A stretch of 64,000 nucleotides of DNA from Parasphingorhabdus marina DSM 22363. Its GTDB lineage: Bacteria; Pseudomonadota; Alphaproteobacteria; Sphingomonadales; Sphingomonadaceae. The DNA lies in assembly GCF_900128895.1 (NCBI RefSeq), contig NZ_FSQW01000001.1, forward strand, positions 372,001 through 436,000, given 5' to 3'. This document shows, piece by piece, positions 16,980 to 27,084 of this stretch. A model generated the notes under the pieces. That model did no database searches. It was not told the DNA's origin and worked only from the letters and a program-made list of their open reading frames with translations. Positions within the stretch are counted from its first letter, which is position 1. Every line of letters starts with the position of its first letter. A program made the position numbers and the translations under genes.

Positions 16980-18067
16980 CAGTCGGGGCCTCCGCCGTCA
17001 TCGCCGCATTGGGCCCGATGCATCAGTTTCTGGTCCGCAAGCACCAGCGCCATCATTGCCTCGACCACCGGGACACCGCGGATACCCACACAGGGATCAT
17101 GGCGGCCTTTGGTCACGATCTCGGTGGCTTCGCCATCGCGGGTGATCGTGTCGACTGGAGTCAGGATGGAACTGGTCGGTTTGAATGCCACCCGGCAAAA
17201 GACCGGCTGGCCGGTCGAAATGCCGCCCGCCGTTCCGCCTGCATGATTGGCACCAAATTCGGGTCCGTCGTCTCCTGGCAGCATCGGATCGGCATTTTCT
17301 TCCCCGCGCAGGCGTGCCGCCGCGAAGCCGTCTCCGATCTCCACGCCCTTTGTGGCATTGATCGTCATCATCGCTGTCGCAATTTCGCTGTCGAGCTTGG
17401 CATAGACCGGAGCGCCCCAGCCGGCCGGTACACCGGTCGCCTGACAGGCGATGATCGCGCCGAGACTGCTGCCATCCTTGCGCGCGCGATCCACCAGTGT
17501 TTCCCAGCGCCGGGCGGCTTCTGCATCCGGACAGAAAAACGGGTTTTGCAGGACCTGTTCCGGGTCGAACCGGGACGGATCAATCGCATCGCCGCCGATT
17601 TCCGCCACCCAGGCATGAACTTCGACTTCGCCAATCACCTTGCGGGCGATCGCACCGGCGGCCACCCGTGCTGCAGTTTCCCGGGCGCTGGACCGGCCTC
17701 CGCCACGATAATCGCGAAAGCCATATTTCCGGTCATAGGCATAATCCGCGTGGCCAGGGCGATAGGCTTTGGCAACCTCGCTATAATCTTTCGAACGCTG
17801 GTCGACATTTTCGATCATCAGCGAAATCGGCGTACCGGTGGTCCGGCCTTCGAAAACACCGGACAATATCCGGACCTGATCCGGCTCCTTGCGCTGGGTG
17901 GTATATTTGGACTGGCCCGGACGCCGGGCGTCCAGAAACGGTTGAATATCGGCTTCGCTCAGTAAGATACCCGGCGGGCACCCGTCGACCACCGCGCCGA
18001 GCGCGGGACCGTGGCTCTCTCCCCATGTCGAGAAGCGAAACATGTGACCAAAGCTGTTAAAACTCAT
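16979..18067 (-). CDS. aroC: Chorismate synthase
   Basis: A 362-residue FMN-dependent enzyme making chorismate from EPSP, the last step of the shikimate pathway. Signatures: [44 protein letters not shown], and the terminal [28 protein letters not shown] precedes the start. It lies downstream of fabI and overlaps the lipoprotein gene. Confidence 0.97.
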   Translation of the reverse strand: MSFNSFGHMFRFSTWGESHGPALGAVVDGCPPGILLSEADIQPFLDARRPGQSKYTTQRKEPDQVRILSGVFEGRTTGTPISLMIENVDQRSKDYSEVAKAYRPGHADYAYDRKYGFRDYRGGGRSSARETAARVAAGAIARKVIGEVEVHAWVAEIGGDAIDPSRFDPEQVLQNPFFCPDAEAARRWETLVDRARKDGSSLGAIIACQATGVPAGWGAPVYAKLDSEIATAMMTINATKGVEIGDGFAAARLRGEENADPMLPGDDGPEFGANHAGGTAGGISTGQPVFCRVAFKPTSSILTPVDTITRDGEATEIVTKGRHDPCVGIRGVPVVEAMMALVLADQKLMHRAQCGDDGGGPD

Positions 18068-18208
18068 TCATCCCCCAACGCGCCATAAGGGGCACATTCT
18101 CCGATGGTTCTGACTGCGGCTTCCGCAGGGATTCGTCAAGCCAAAGCACCTCCGGGAAATTCAGCCCCTTTTTCCGCACGGACCGTCTCCGGGAAACCCC
18201 GACTGTCT

Positions 18209-19012
18209 TCAATCCAGCGCTATATCCGGCGCATCTTCCTGTTTCATGCCGACCACATGATAGCCGCTGTCGACATGATGGGTTTCGCCGGTCACGCCGG
18301 AGGACAGCTCGGAACAGAAATACAGGCCAGCGCCACCAACATCCTCGATCGTCACATTCCGCCGGAGTGGCGAGTTATACTCGTTCCACTTGAGGATATA
18401 GCGAAAGTCTCCGATCCCGCTGGCCGCCAGCGTCTTGATCGGACCGGCGGAAATGGCATTCACCCGGATATTGTCGGGACCCAGGTCATTGGCCAGATAT
18501 TGCACCGATGTTTCCAGCGCGGCCTTGGCAACACCCATCACGTTATAATGCGGGATCACTTTCTCGGCACCATAATAGGTCAGCGTCACGATGCTGCCGC
18601 CGTTCGGCATCATCCGGGCCGCGCGTTGCGAAACGGCAACCAGGCTGTACGCCGAAATGTTCATCGTCATCAGGAAATTGTCCAGGCTGGTATCGACATA
18701 TTTGCCGCGCAGCTCGCTCTTGTCGGAAAAGCCGATGGCGTGGACGACAAAATCGATTGTGTCCCAGCGCGACTGCAACGTCTCAAAAGCGCTGTCGAGC
18801 GCCGACATGTCCGACACATCACAATCGATCAGAAAGTCCGAACCGAGCTCCGCAGCCAGCGGACGGACACGCTTGGCCAGCGCGTCCCCCTGATAGGAAA
18901 AGGCCAGTTCCGCACCGGCTTCCGACAGCTGCTTCGCGATACCCCAGGCCAGGGACTTGTTGTTCGCCAGCCCCATGATCAGGCCGCGCTTGCCCTTCAT
19001 CAGATCATTCAT
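18209..19012 (-). CDS. fabI: Enoyl-ACP reductase
   Basis: A 267-residue NADH-dependent enoyl-acyl carrier protein reductase, last step of each fatty-acid elongation round. The SDR core has GLANNKSLAWGIAKQL at the front and the FabI active-site spacing Y-x6-K in HYNVMGVAKAAL, plus the SAGPIKTLAASGI loop. The ATG at 19012 was chosen because AAGGA lies about 9 bp before it. It is followed by aroC, with a ~140 bp gap. Confidence 0.96.
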   Translation of the reverse strand: MNDLMKGKRGLIMGLANNKSLAWGIAKQLSEAGAELAFSYQGDALAKRVRPLAAELGSDFLIDCDVSDMSALDSAFETLQSRWDTIDFVVHAIGFSDKSELRGKYVDTSLDNFLMTMNISAYSLVAVSQRAARMMPNGGSIVTLTYYGAEKVIPHYNVMGVAKAALETSVQYLANDLGPDNIRVNAISAGPIKTLAASGIGDFRYILKWNEYNSPLRRNVTIEDVGGAGLYFCSELSSGVTGETHHVDSGYHVVGMKQEDAPDIALD

Positions 19013-19108
19013 CGCCAATTCCTTCACACCAGATTTCTGACCGTTTCGATATGCCGTTCTGATAGCGACTAATCGGCTGATTTTCCAGAAAATGATGATG
19101 CCGGAAGA

Positions 19109-20059
19109 TCAGTCCGCAGACTGGCGATTCTCCGGCCTGTCGGCCAGCGCTGCGTTGAGCTCCGACCCGATAACCATGCCCAGCCCGATCAGGTAGAAGA
19201 AAATCAGCGTGATCATCACGCCCGCCAGGCTGCCATAGGTCAGCTGGTAATTGGCCGCATATTTGAGGAACAGCGGCAACAGGCCGGAAATGGTCAGCCA
19301 CCAGCTGCTGATGAACACAGCACCGGGCCATTTGGGATAAATGCGGTGCCGATATTGCCGGGGCGTCAGCAGGCGGAACAGCAGATAGAGCGTGATGAAC
19401 AGGATCAGGAACGGCAACGCACTGGACAAGGAAAACCAGGTCGAATCAATCTGCTCCAGCGGCAGATAGGCTCCGAAAAACTCGATCAGCGCGGAAAAGG
19501 CAAATTGCGTACTCAGCGCCAGCATCGCGAAGAATACCGAGAGAATGATCAGACCGACCGAGGTCAGCCGATATTCCCAGAATGCCCGCTGTGCCTCGAC
19601 GCCGTAGGCCCGGTGCAATATCTCACGGATTGTCTCGATCAGGCTGGCCGTCGTCCACAGACCAACGCCTGCGCTCAGCCAGAGCAGCGGGCCGGTTCGT
19701 GCGTGCATCGCATCGCCTATTGGTTCGCGCAGAGCGTCGGCAACCGAGGGCGGAACCGTTTGCAGAAAAGCCGCGACAAAGTCCTCACCAGCGGCTGTCT
19801 GACCGATACTGCCGGCAATTGCGGCCGCGACAATGAAGAAGGAAAAGACCGCCAGAAGCGAAAGATAGGCAAAATTCCCGGCGAAGGTAAACCCGTCGGT
19901 ATAGACGCCGACCGCGGTCCGTTCCGCAACGGTCATCATTTTCCGGGGCCAGTTTTCGTCCGCCAGCCGATCGGCCGCCCGGTCAGCGCCGCCGATTTCT
20001 TCCGAGCGTTTCAGCTGGTTGCGTCGGGCTTCCGGCGAAAGACGCGAACCTTCACTCAT
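19109..20059 (-). CDS. YihY/BrkB-family inner-membrane protein
   Basis: A 316-residue membrane protein of the YihY/virulence-factor BrkB family (often mislabelled ribonuclease BN). After a ~40-residue charged cytosolic N-terminus there are about six helices, with the family segments AYRFGVEAQ-like AYGVEAQRAFWEYRL, RQYRHRIYPKWPGAVFIS and YGSLAGVMITLIFFYL. The molecular function is not established. It starts 18 bp after the dnaJ-type gene, so the two are likely one transcript. Confidence 0.9.
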   Translation of the reverse strand: MSEGSRLSPEARRNQLKRSEEIGGADRAADRLADENWPRKMMTVAERTAVGVYTDGFTFAGNFAYLSLLAVFSFFIVAAAIAGSIGQTAAGEDFVAAFLQTVPPSVADALREPIGDAMHARTGPLLWLSAGVGLWTTASLIETIREILHRAYGVEAQRAFWEYRLTSVGLIILSVFFAMLALSTQFAFSALIEFFGAYLPLEQIDSTWFSLSSALPFLILFITLYLLFRLLTPRQYRHRIYPKWPGAVFISSWWLTISGLLPLFLKYAANYQLTYGSLAGVMITLIFFYLIGLGMVIGSELNAALADRPENRQSAD

Positions 20060-20077
20060 GCGCCGCGGCAGTCAATT

Positions 20078-20995
20078 CTAAACGCCCATGAAGGAACGCG
20101 GATTATCTGCGTTTTCCCAGGTTGAAACAAATTCCTTCAGCTTTGCATCATCCTCGGGCAAGGCGATCATCAGAGTCACCAGCTGATCTCCGCGACCACC
20201 CGTCTTTGTGTGAAAACCCTTGTTCTTGAGCCGCAAGGTTTTTCCGGAACTGGCACCTGCCGGAATGGACAACATGACCGGGCCGTCCACCGTCGGAACC
20301 TTGATCTTGCCGCCATTGACAGCCTCCGCCAGACTGATCGGCAGTTCGAGCGTGACATTGTTGCCGTCGCGTTCAAAAAACGGGTGTGGATTGATATGGA
20401 TCGTTACCAGCGCATCGCCATTGCCGCCCGGCCCCGAACGACCCTTGCCAGCGAGACGCATTTGCGTGCCTTCCTCGACGCCCTTGGGCAGACTGAGATC
20501 GATGGTCTTGCCATCTTCGAGCGTGATACGCTGCTTGTCGAGCGTGGCAGCTGCGACAAATTCGACCTTCAGCCGGTAGGATACATTGGCACCCTTTGGC
20601 GGTGGTGCGTTGCGCGGCCGTGATCCGAACGGCGATGACCGGCCGCCGCCCCCGAACAGCCCTTCAAATATGTCGCCGAAATCCGCCCCGCTATTGCCGA
20701 AGTCAAATTGCTGGCTTCCGGCGCCGCCACCATATCCGCCGGCACCGCCGCCAAAACCGAAAGGCGCAGTGGGATTGCCATCCGCATCGATTTCACCGCG
20801 ATCAAACTGCGCTCGCTTGTCCTTGTCGAGCAACAGGTCATAGGCCTTGGTCACTTCCGAAAAGCGTTCGGTTGCCGCCGGATTGTCCTTGTTGCGATCC
20901 GGATGCAGTTCCTTGGCCAGCTTGCGATAGGCACTCTTGATCTCTTTCTCGCTCGCGCCCTTGGCTACGCCCAGTGCCTGATATGGATCCGCCAT
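20078..20995 (-). CDS. DnaJ-type co-chaperone (CbpA-like)
   Basis: A 305-residue J-protein with an N-terminal J domain (HPD in LHPDRNKDNP near residue 31), a Gly/Phe-rich region at about 80-125, and two C-terminal substrate-binding beta domains. The Cys-rich zinc finger of DnaJ is absent, placing it with the CbpA/DjlA-like class II J-proteins. It should stimulate a DnaK ATPase and hold clients. SD AAAGGGCAG precedes the start. Confidence 0.92.
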   Translation of the reverse strand: MADPYQALGVAKGASEKEIKSAYRKLAKELHPDRNKDNPAATERFSEVTKAYDLLLDKDKRAQFDRGEIDADGNPTAPFGFGGGAGGYGGGAGSQQFDFGNSGADFGDIFEGLFGGGGRSSPFGSRPRNAPPPKGANVSYRLKVEFVAAATLDKQRITLEDGKTIDLSLPKGVEEGTQMRLAGKGRSGPGGNGDALVTIHINPHPFFERDGNNVTLELPISLAEAVNGGKIKVPTVDGPVMLSIPAGASSGKTLRLKNKGFHTKTGGRGDQLVTLMIALPEDDAKLKEFVSTWENADNPRSFMGV

Positions 20996-21076
20996 TATCT
21001 GCCCTTTTTCAACTCCTTATCCCTAAAGATTGGAATTGTGCCCGCCGGAATCAACTTTTGGTTCCGATCAGGTGTT

Positions 21077-21535
21077 TTACTGAGGTACTACGGCATCCGC
21101 AACTACATTGTGCCGAGTCGCCCTCAGCAGCAAATAGAGCGTCAAACCAAATGGCCCGAGCATCAACGTGAAAAACAGCACCGGGATCTGCACCAGGCGC
21201 GAAAATCCGTAGCGATCGGCATTTTGCGCCACCCAGATTCCCACAAACAGGTCAAAGGCCAGATAATGGATCCAGCCGATCGTCGCGCCACCGTCACTCG
21301 ACAGGAGCTGTTGCACGCCCTGCAGGGTGCTGAAATCCGGTGTGCCACCGCTTCCACCATCAATCATTCCGGTCATCAACGGTATGATGATCACGGCATA
21401 GGTCAGCGACAGCAAGCCTGCCCCACCGTAAAACACACTCTTCATGATGATTTCGCGCCGCGGTGCAAAAGCCAGAATCAGCCACATCAGCAGCGCCCAG
21501 CTATTGGTTATCGAAAAAATCAGATCCCAGTTCAT
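21077..21535 (-). CDS. ABA4-like (DUF4281) membrane protein
   Basis: A 152-residue protein with four hydrophobic helices. The ABA4-like pattern is visible: IFSITNSWALLMWLILAFAP, then the conserved GWIHYLAFDLFVGIWVAQNA and MLGPFGLTLYLLLR. The plant homologue ABA4 is needed for neoxanthin formation; bacterial members occur in carotenoid-making sphingomonads, but function there is unproven. GGGGGAAG gives a strong ribosome site. It is monocistronic or the head of the dnaJ unit. Confidence 0.85.
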   Translation of the reverse strand: MNWDLIFSITNSWALLMWLILAFAPRREIIMKSVFYGGAGLLSLTYAVIIIPLMTGMIDGGSGGTPDFSTLQGVQQLLSSDGGATIGWIHYLAFDLFVGIWVAQNADRYGFSRLVQIPVLFFTLMLGPFGLTLYLLLRATRHNVVADAVVPQ

Positions 21536-21623
21536 CGCTCTTCCCCCAGCTATGGTCGGGCAAAGGACTAGCAGGAAACGGATCGGGCCGCCACGGCCTG
21601 TTACTGGCCATTAGCCTTGGTGT

Positions 21624-22901
21624 TCACATCGCCAGCAGATTCCGGGACATGGTGGTCCAGTCGACAAATCCGAAATCTTCCGGGTCCTCCACTGCCAGCA
21701 CCGACCGCGCCCGCTTGCGGCCGGTATCAATGACCTTCGGCCGGATCGCCTTGTCTGTGTGGAGGGAATGGAAACAGCGCACGATCGGCGCCGAATAATC
21801 GCTCGGTGACTCCCCGATCACGACAGCCAGTTCGTCTTCATCCATCCGGACCAGCGTGCCCGCAGGCAAAATGCCCAGACTGTCAACGAAATCGCGCAGG
21901 ACAAGCTGATCAAAATGTCCCGACCAGCTCTGCATCTTGGCGAGCGCATGTGAGGCGGACAGGGGTTTGTTGTAGGACCGCTGGGAGGTCAGTGCGTCAT
22001 AGACATCGCATACCGATGACATCCGGGTAACCAGACTGAGATTGTCCGCAGACAGCCGTCCCGGATATCCGGTCCCGTCCATTTTTTCGTGATGACGCAA
22101 ACAGACTTCCAGTGCAATGTCACAGACACCTTCGGATGCCGAAAGAATCTGGTGGCCGCGTTCGGGATGATTGCGGACGGTTGTCCATTCCTTGTCATCC
22201 AGTTTGCCGGGTTTCAGGAGAATATCATCCGGAATTGCGGTTTTCCCGACATCATGAAGCAGGCCCGCCATGCCGATATCGTGAATCTGGTCTTCGGGCA
22301 CATTGAGCTTGCGTGCCAGATTGATCATCAGCGCCGACACCGCCACGCTGTGCAGATAGGTATATTCATCCTTGGTTTTCAGGCGCGCCATGTTGAGGAT
22401 GATCGTCGGGTCGATATCCACGGAATCGGCGATCCTGTCGACCAGCGGAGCCATCTTGCTGGACTTGACCGAATTCCCCAGACGCGCATCCTCGAAAAGG
22501 CCCATGACGGCCGTGCGCGAATGCTTGATCACCGTGGATGCCTTGCGCACGGCACTGGCCCGTTCACGACCGGACAACCGGCGAAGTTCCGGCCGGGGCG
22601 CAGGCATGATATTACTGCGACGCGGAATGACCGGTGGTGGATCCCGGCGGACGGCAGTCCTTTTTCCCGGAACATCCCCGGGTTGGTCCGAAGCAGCCAC
22701 CGGTGCGGATTCGGGAGGCCCCTTGCCTTTTCGGTCATCTATCACGGCCCAGGCGATGCCGCTCGACCGGATTTGTTCCAGCTGATCCTGGTTCTCCAGA
22801 AGAAAACGGGATCGCCAGAACGGATGCTCCAGCCATGATCCTTCCAGGGAATGCAAAAACATGCCCAGTTTCAGGTCATTTGTTCGAACTCTGTGACGCA
22901 T
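21624..22901 (-). CDS. HD-GYP cyclic-di-GMP phosphodiesterase
   Basis: A 425-residue response protein. An N-terminal DUF3391 domain (~4-60, LKLGMFLHSLEGSWLEHPFW) is followed by a proline-rich linker (~60-110) and a full HD-GYP domain: HS (184-185), HD (216-217) and HHEKMDGTGYPG (270-281), so hydrolysis of cyclic-di-GMP is expected. There is no receiver domain and no membrane segment. It stands alone and is divergent from pdxH. Confidence 0.94.
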   Translation of the reverse strand: MRHRVRTNDLKLGMFLHSLEGSWLEHPFWRSRFLLENQDQLEQIRSSGIAWAVIDDRKGKGPPESAPVAASDQPGDVPGKRTAVRRDPPPVIPRRSNIMPAPRPELRRLSGRERASAVRKASTVIKHSRTAVMGLFEDARLGNSVKSSKMAPLVDRIADSVDIDPTIILNMARLKTKDEYTYLHSVAVSALMINLARKLNVPEDQIHDIGMAGLLHDVGKTAIPDDILLKPGKLDDKEWTTVRNHPERGHQILSASEGVCDIALEVCLRHHEKMDGTGYPGRLSADNLSLVTRMSSVCDVYDALTSQRSYNKPLSASHALAKMQSWSGHFDQLVLRDFVDSLGILPAGTLVRMDEDELAVVIGESPSDYSAPIVRCFHSLHTDKAIRPKVIDTGRKRARSVLAVEDPEDFGFVDWTTMSRNLLAM

Positions 22902-23032
22902 CGGGATCTTGACTCGATAATTGGCCTGCTCTCGCGTTTCAAAACGGCAAATTTCAGAGATTTTTTAGGTATTTGGTCGCGCGGCCCGGAAACCGCTTTT
23001 CCGCACCCGATGTCCCTGATAGATCGGCCCCC

Positions 23033-23608
23033 ATGACAGATCCCTTTACCCTTTTCGAGCGCTGGTTCACACAAGCGCGGGAAACCGAGCTGAATGACAG
23101 CAATGCCATGACCATTGCCACCGCCGATGCCAATGGTCAGCCTGCCGCGCGCATGGTGCTGCTCAAGGGACATGGCCCGGATGGCTTTGTTTTCTATACC
23201 AACCAGCAAAGCCGCAAAGCCAGTGACATTGCGCAAAACCCCAGGGCCGCCATCCTGTTTCACTGGAAGAGCCTGCGCCGTCAGATCCGTATCGAGGGAT
23301 CTCTGTCTTCGGTAACAGATGATGTCGCCGATGCCTATTTCGCCACCCGCAGCCGGGATTCACAACTGGGGGCCTGGGCGTCGGACCAGTCGCAGCCCCT
23401 CGATCGCCGCGAAACCTTCGAAGGCAGATTTGAGGCGATGAAAGAGAAATTTGCTGGCGGTGATGTTCCGCGCCCGCCACACTGGTCGGGATACAGACTG
23501 GAACCGCACCGGTTCGAATTCTGGCAGGACCGCGAGCATCGCCTGCATGAAAGGCGGGTATTTGTGCGCGAGAATGGCCAGTGGGCGGAAGGATTGCTTT
23601 ACCCATGA
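23033..23608 (+). CDS. pdxH: Pyridoxamine 5'-phosphate oxidase
   Basis: A 191-residue FMN enzyme oxidising pyridoxine or pyridoxamine 5'-phosphate to PLP. Motifs: NAMTIATADANGQPAARMVL, FVFYTNQQSRKASDIAQNP, and the C-terminal PHWSGYRLEPHRFEFWQ with RLHERRVF. The start at 23033 gives the usual short N-terminus. It overlaps the next gene by 4 bp (ATGA), so the pair is co-translated. Confidence 0.95.
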   Translation: MTDPFTLFERWFTQARETELNDSNAMTIATADANGQPAARMVLLKGHGPDGFVFYTNQQSRKASDIAQNPRAAILFHWKSLRRQIRIEGSLSSVTDDVADAYFATRSRDSQLGAWASDQSQPLDRRETFEGRFEAMKEKFAGGDVPRPPHWSGYRLEPHRFEFWQDREHRLHERRVFVRENGQWAEGLLYP

Positions 23609-24408
23609 CCACAAGTCGCACGATTCCCTATTATCATGTCGATGCGTTTGCCGAGCGGCCGTTTTCGGGCAATCAGGCTGCGGTGATGCCGCTGGAAAGC
23701 TGGCTAGATGATGAGACCCTGCAGGCGATTGGCGAGGAAAATAATTTCGCCGAGACCGCCTTCTATCTCCCTGACGAATCTGGTCAGGCGGATTATGAAC
23801 TGCGCTGGTTCACGCCAACATTGGAAATCGCCCTGTGCGGCCACGCTACCCTGGCTAGTGGGCATGTTATCCTGTCTCAGGATCCGGACCGGGATCGAGT
23901 CACGTTCAGAACCCGACAGGCGGGCATTTTGACGATGACCCGCCATGGCGATGTCTATGCACTGGAACTCCCTTCTTATGCTCCGGCCCCGAAAGACATG
24001 CCCGACATTGTGGCACTGGTTGGCGGAGAGCCGGTGGAAACCCAGTTCCACGAGGGCCGCTACAATGTCCTGTGTTATGGAACCGCGGATGAAGTTCTGG
24101 AGTTGAAACCGGACCTCAAGGAACTGGCCGGTCGCGGCAACGAGCAATATATTTGCACCGCTCCCGGGAAAGACACGGATGTGCTCAGCCGCGTATTCGT
24201 GCCGGGTGCCGGTGTGGACGAAGACAGCGTGACCGGATCGGCGCATGCGGTGCTCACGCCATTCTGGGCCAAACGGCTTGGCCTCGAGGAATTTACCGCT
24301 TTTCAGGCGAGCCAGCGCGGGGGCCATGTCCGTTGCCGCCTCGATGGCGACAAGGCCTGGCTGGGCGGCAAATGCGTGACGGTTGTCGAGGGGCTGTTCC
24401 GGCTTTAG
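23605..24408 (+). CDS. PhzF-family isomerase/epimerase-like protein
   Basis: A 267-residue PhzF/DapF-fold protein. It has the N-terminal VDAFAERPFSGNQAAV, the general-acid Glu in NFAETAFYLP, LCGHATLASGHV, and DSVTGSAHAVLTPFWA. Members isomerise small carboxylic acids; most bacterial ones have unknown substrates, and no phenazine genes are nearby. It begins inside the pdxH stop, convergent with the serine hydrolase (4 bp overlap of stop regions). Confidence 0.92.
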   Translation: MTTSRTIPYYHVDAFAERPFSGNQAAVMPLESWLDDETLQAIGEENNFAETAFYLPDESGQADYELRWFTPTLEIALCGHATLASGHVILSQDPDRDRVTFRTRQAGILTMTRHGDVYALELPSYAPAPKDMPDIVALVGGEPVETQFHEGRYNVLCYGTADEVLELKPDLKELAGRGNEQYICTAPGKDTDVLSRVFVPGAGVDEDSVTGSAHAVLTPFWAKRLGLEEFTAFQASQRGGHVRCRLDGDKAWLGGKCVTVVEGLFRL

Positions 24409-25547
24409 TTCTCGATCGGGAAGAGCGCCATGATGTCGCCCATCTGGTCGGTCATCGGACGCAGCACATCATCCTGCGTCTTGCCCAGCCGGACCACCGT
24501 CAGCTTCTGCTCGGGCGACACAATGATCTGCTGCCCCAGATGACCCAATGCGCCGAATATCGTATCGGGGCCCTTGTCCGGGAACAGCACCTGATTGCGA
24601 CCTTCAGGGCGTATCTTGTTGAGCCAGATATGGCCGCCATAGGCCGGATCATTGGGTGACGAAGTCTTCATGAACTGCACCCAGCTGACGGGCAGATGCT
24701 GTGACCCTTTCTTCGCCCCGTTATGGCGCAGAAACTCGCCGAATTTGGCATAGTCCCGGGCTGTCGCCTGGATGATGCTGCCCCCCACCATCGTGCCATG
24801 GGCGTCAAATTCGACGAAGGTGCTCTCCATCCCCAGTGGTTCCAGTAGACGGCCGCGCACGAACCGCATCGTGGCGTCTCGTCGCACCTTGGGATCGGTG
24901 CTTTCGGTCAGTGTGCGCGTGATAATGTCGGACAGGATCACGCTGGTCGCAGTGCTATATTCGAACTTCTCGCCGGGTTGCGCTTCGAGAGTTCGTGCCT
25001 CGGCATAAGCGGCCATGTCCTCGGCACCATCCAGAAACAGCATGCGCTGAGTGTCGGCTTCGAACAGGGTCTTGCCGCCTTCCGGACCAACTTCGGTGTG
25101 ATCGAGTCCGGAGGACATATGGATCAGATGCCGCAGGGTGATTTCTCCGCGCGGATCCCCCGGCCGTTGCCAGGCCGGCACCGGCGCCGGATCGTCCAGA
25201 ACCAGTCGCCCGTCGCTGACCATGAACCCGAGCAGGGCGCCGGTGATCGATTTCGCCATCGACCAGCTGATGAACCGGGTATCCTCATCATATCCCTCGC
25301 CATAGCGTTCAGCGAGGATTTCGCCGCGGTGCATGATCAGAAATGCCCGGGTTTCGGCCATGGCGGGATCTTCGAACAGGGGTGAAATCGCGCGATCCAG
25401 CTCCGCCTTGTCCACCGGGCTGGCGTCTGAAATATAGGCCAGTTCTTCAGCGGTTTTCTCCGGCGGGATCTCTCCGGCATCACTGGCGCCGCATCCGGCG
25501 AGCAGCAGGGACAGGGCGGCGAAAGCTGACAATTTCATCTTGTACAT
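24405..25547 (-). CDS. Serine hydrolase, class C beta-lactamase/6-aminohexanoate-hydrolase-like lipoprotein
   Basis: A 380-residue envelope hydrolase. A lipobox LLLAGC gives Cys19 as lipidation site, so it is anchored in the envelope. The nucleophile motif S96-M-A-K99, the second-motif Tyr (FEYSTATS) and a late HLGQQI segment match the beta-lactamase/EstB/NylB-type family. The substrate is unknown; resistance cannot be inferred. The start codon is 29 bp from that of a divergent small membrane protein that looks like a detached domain of the same family. Confidence 0.88.
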   Translation of the reverse strand: MYKMKLSAFAALSLLLAGCGASDAGEIPPEKTAEELAYISDASPVDKAELDRAISPLFEDPAMAETRAFLIMHRGEILAERYGEGYDEDTRFISWSMAKSITGALLGFMVSDGRLVLDDPAPVPAWQRPGDPRGEITLRHLIHMSSGLDHTEVGPEGGKTLFEADTQRMLFLDGAEDMAAYAEARTLEAQPGEKFEYSTATSVILSDIITRTLTESTDPKVRRDATMRFVRGRLLEPLGMESTFVEFDAHGTMVGGSIIQATARDYAKFGEFLRHNGAKKGSQHLPVSWVQFMKTSSPNDPAYGGHIWLNKIRPEGRNQVLFPDKGPDTIFGALGHLGQQIIVSPEQKLTVVRLGKTQDDVLRPMTDQMGDIMALFPIEN

Positions 25548-25576
25548 GGCCGGTGGTTGCACCAATAGGGACACCG

Positions 25577-25945
25577 ATGGCAACAGCAAAAAACGATTCC
25601 CCGGCACCAACCAGCAAGCTGCGCGTGGCAGGCTACATCTTGATCCTGTTTCTCGTGATTCTGGGAGCGGTTTTTGCGTGGAACTATAATTTCATCAAGG
25701 GGCAGCTGGCGGTTGGTACGGCATATGGCGCTCGCGTCGCCTGCTCTTGCCATTATATCGGGGGACGAGACATTGGCGATTGCCGCAAGGATTTCGAACC
25801 CGGCATGGAGCTGATCGGATTGTCGGTCGATGACGACAACCGGCAGGTCACCGCCTCGGTCCCGCTGCTTTCATCGGCAACGGCAGAATTTCGCGAAGGC
25901 TGGGGCTGCATAATGACCGATACGGTCAAACTCGACGTCGACTAG
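25577..25945 (+). CDS. Small membrane protein resembling the N-terminal domain of serine hydrolases
   Basis: A 122-residue protein with one transmembrane helix (~18-38). A periplasmic part follows with the order A-Y-G-A-R-V-A-C-S, GGRDIGDC, LSVDDDNRQVTASV and FREGWGC. From memory, the same order (a CS..F-x-GR segment, D-x5-V-A, then Y/F-R-x-G-x-GC) occurs at the N-terminus of some one-piece NylB-like serine hydrolases. Here it stands alone, divergent from such a hydrolase. Four cysteines may form disulfides. The start has AGGGA 6 bp before it. The function is not known. Confidence 0.72.
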   Translation: MATAKNDSPAPTSKLRVAGYILILFLVILGAVFAWNYNFIKGQLAVGTAYGARVACSCHYIGGRDIGDCRKDFEPGMELIGLSVDDDNRQVTASVPLLSSATAEFREGWGCIMTDTVKLDVD

Positions 25946-25950
25946 CCGGT

Positions 25951-27084
25951 TCAGCCCGTCGCTGCGGCCAGCCATTGCTGGGACATCGCCCCGGTGCTTT
26001 CAATCCAGCCGCCGCCCAGAACCCGATCCTTGTTATAGAAGACCGCCGCCTGTCCGGGTGCGACACCAAATTCCGGATTGTGGAACTGCAGTTTGCCATT
26101 TTCCAGACGGGCATGCGTCGGCTTCGCCATCGAGCGCACCTTGACCTGCATCGGTCCGGCAAAGTCGCCGCCGATCCAGTTGATATCCCGCAAGGTCGCC
26201 GATGCGACCGCCAGTGCCTGTTTCGGTCCGACAATGACGCGCCGGGTTTCCGGTTCCAGCCTGACGACATATAATGGCTCGGCCTGTCCGCCAATCTCGA
26301 GACCTTTGCGCTGCCCCACGGTATAATGGATCAGGCCCTTGTGCCGGCCCATGACCTGACCATCGACATGGACAATTTCTCCATCGTCGTCCGCTTCCGG
26401 GCGCAATTTGCGTACGACGCTGGCATAATCCCCGTCCGGGACGAAGCAAATGTCCTGGCTGTCCGGTTTGAAGGCAACCGCGAGACCCATCTCTTCAGCA
26501 ATTTCCCGGACCTGCGCTTTGGGCAGGTCGCCGAGCGGAAAGCGGAGATAGTCGAGCTGTTCCTGGGTGGTGGCAAAGAGAAAATAGCTCTGGTCCCGCG
26601 CCGGATCCATCGCCCGGTGCAGTTCGGCTCCGTCATCTCCCATCACGCGCCGGACATAGTGGCCTGTTGCCAGACAGTCGGCTCCCAGTTCCCTGGACAG
26701 ATTAAGCAGGTCAGTAAATTTCACGCCCATGTTGCACTGGACACAGGGGATCGGTGTCCGACCCGCCATATATTCGTCGGCAAAGACATCCATGACCGAT
26801 TCCTGGAACCGGCTGGCATGGTCGAAAACATAATGCGCTATGCCGAGTTTCTCGGCTACGGCCCGGGCGTCGCGGATATCCTGTCCGGCACAGCAGCTGC
26901 CCGCGCGGCCGACCGCTTCGCCATGATCATATAGCTGCAGGGTGATGCCGATGGTCTCGGCACCCGTCCGCGCGGCCAGCGCCGCAACGACGCTCGAATC
27001 CACGCCGCCAGACATTGCCACGACGATGCGCTTGCCGCTGAGATCATCACCCAGCTGAAAATTCGTGTTGATTCGGTCTTCCAT
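25951..27084 (-). CDS. mnmA: tRNA-specific 2-thiouridylase
   Basis: A 377-residue enzyme that thiolates U34 of tRNA-Lys, -Glu and -Gln. It has the PP-loop SGGVDS (25-30), the nucleophile Cys in [10 protein letters not shown] (~117) and the persulfide Cys in SQDICFVP, then the C-terminal beta-barrel ([18 protein letters not shown]). The start at 27084 (MEDRINTNF) was preferred; an in-frame ATG at 27114 is possible. It is convergent with the small membrane protein gene, stops 5 bp apart. Confidence 0.95.
   Translation of the reverse strand: MEDRINTNFQLGDDLSGKRIVVAMSGGVDSSVVAALAARTGAETIGITLQLYDHGEAVGRAGSCCAGQDIRDARAVAEKLGIAHYVFDHASRFQESVMDVFADEYMAGRTPIPCVQCNMGVKFTDLLNLSRELGADCLATGHYVRRVMGDDGAELHRAMDPARDQSYFLFATTQEQLDYLRFPLGDLPKAQVREIAEEMGLAVAFKPDSQDICFVPDGDYASVVRKLRPEADDDGEIVHVDGQVMGRHKGLIHYTVGQRKGLEIGGQAEPLYVVRLEPETRRVIVGPKQALAVASATLRDINWIGGDFAGPMQVKVRSMAKPTHARLENGKLQFHNPEFGVAPGQAAVFYNKDRVLGGGWIESTGAMSQQWLAAATG

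Noticed and set aside
24405-25547. Beta-lactamase antibiotic resistance gene
   Set aside because: Only the general SxxK/YxT fold is shared with class C enzymes; lipidation and sequence fit the EstB/NylB-like hydrolases, so resistance is not supported.
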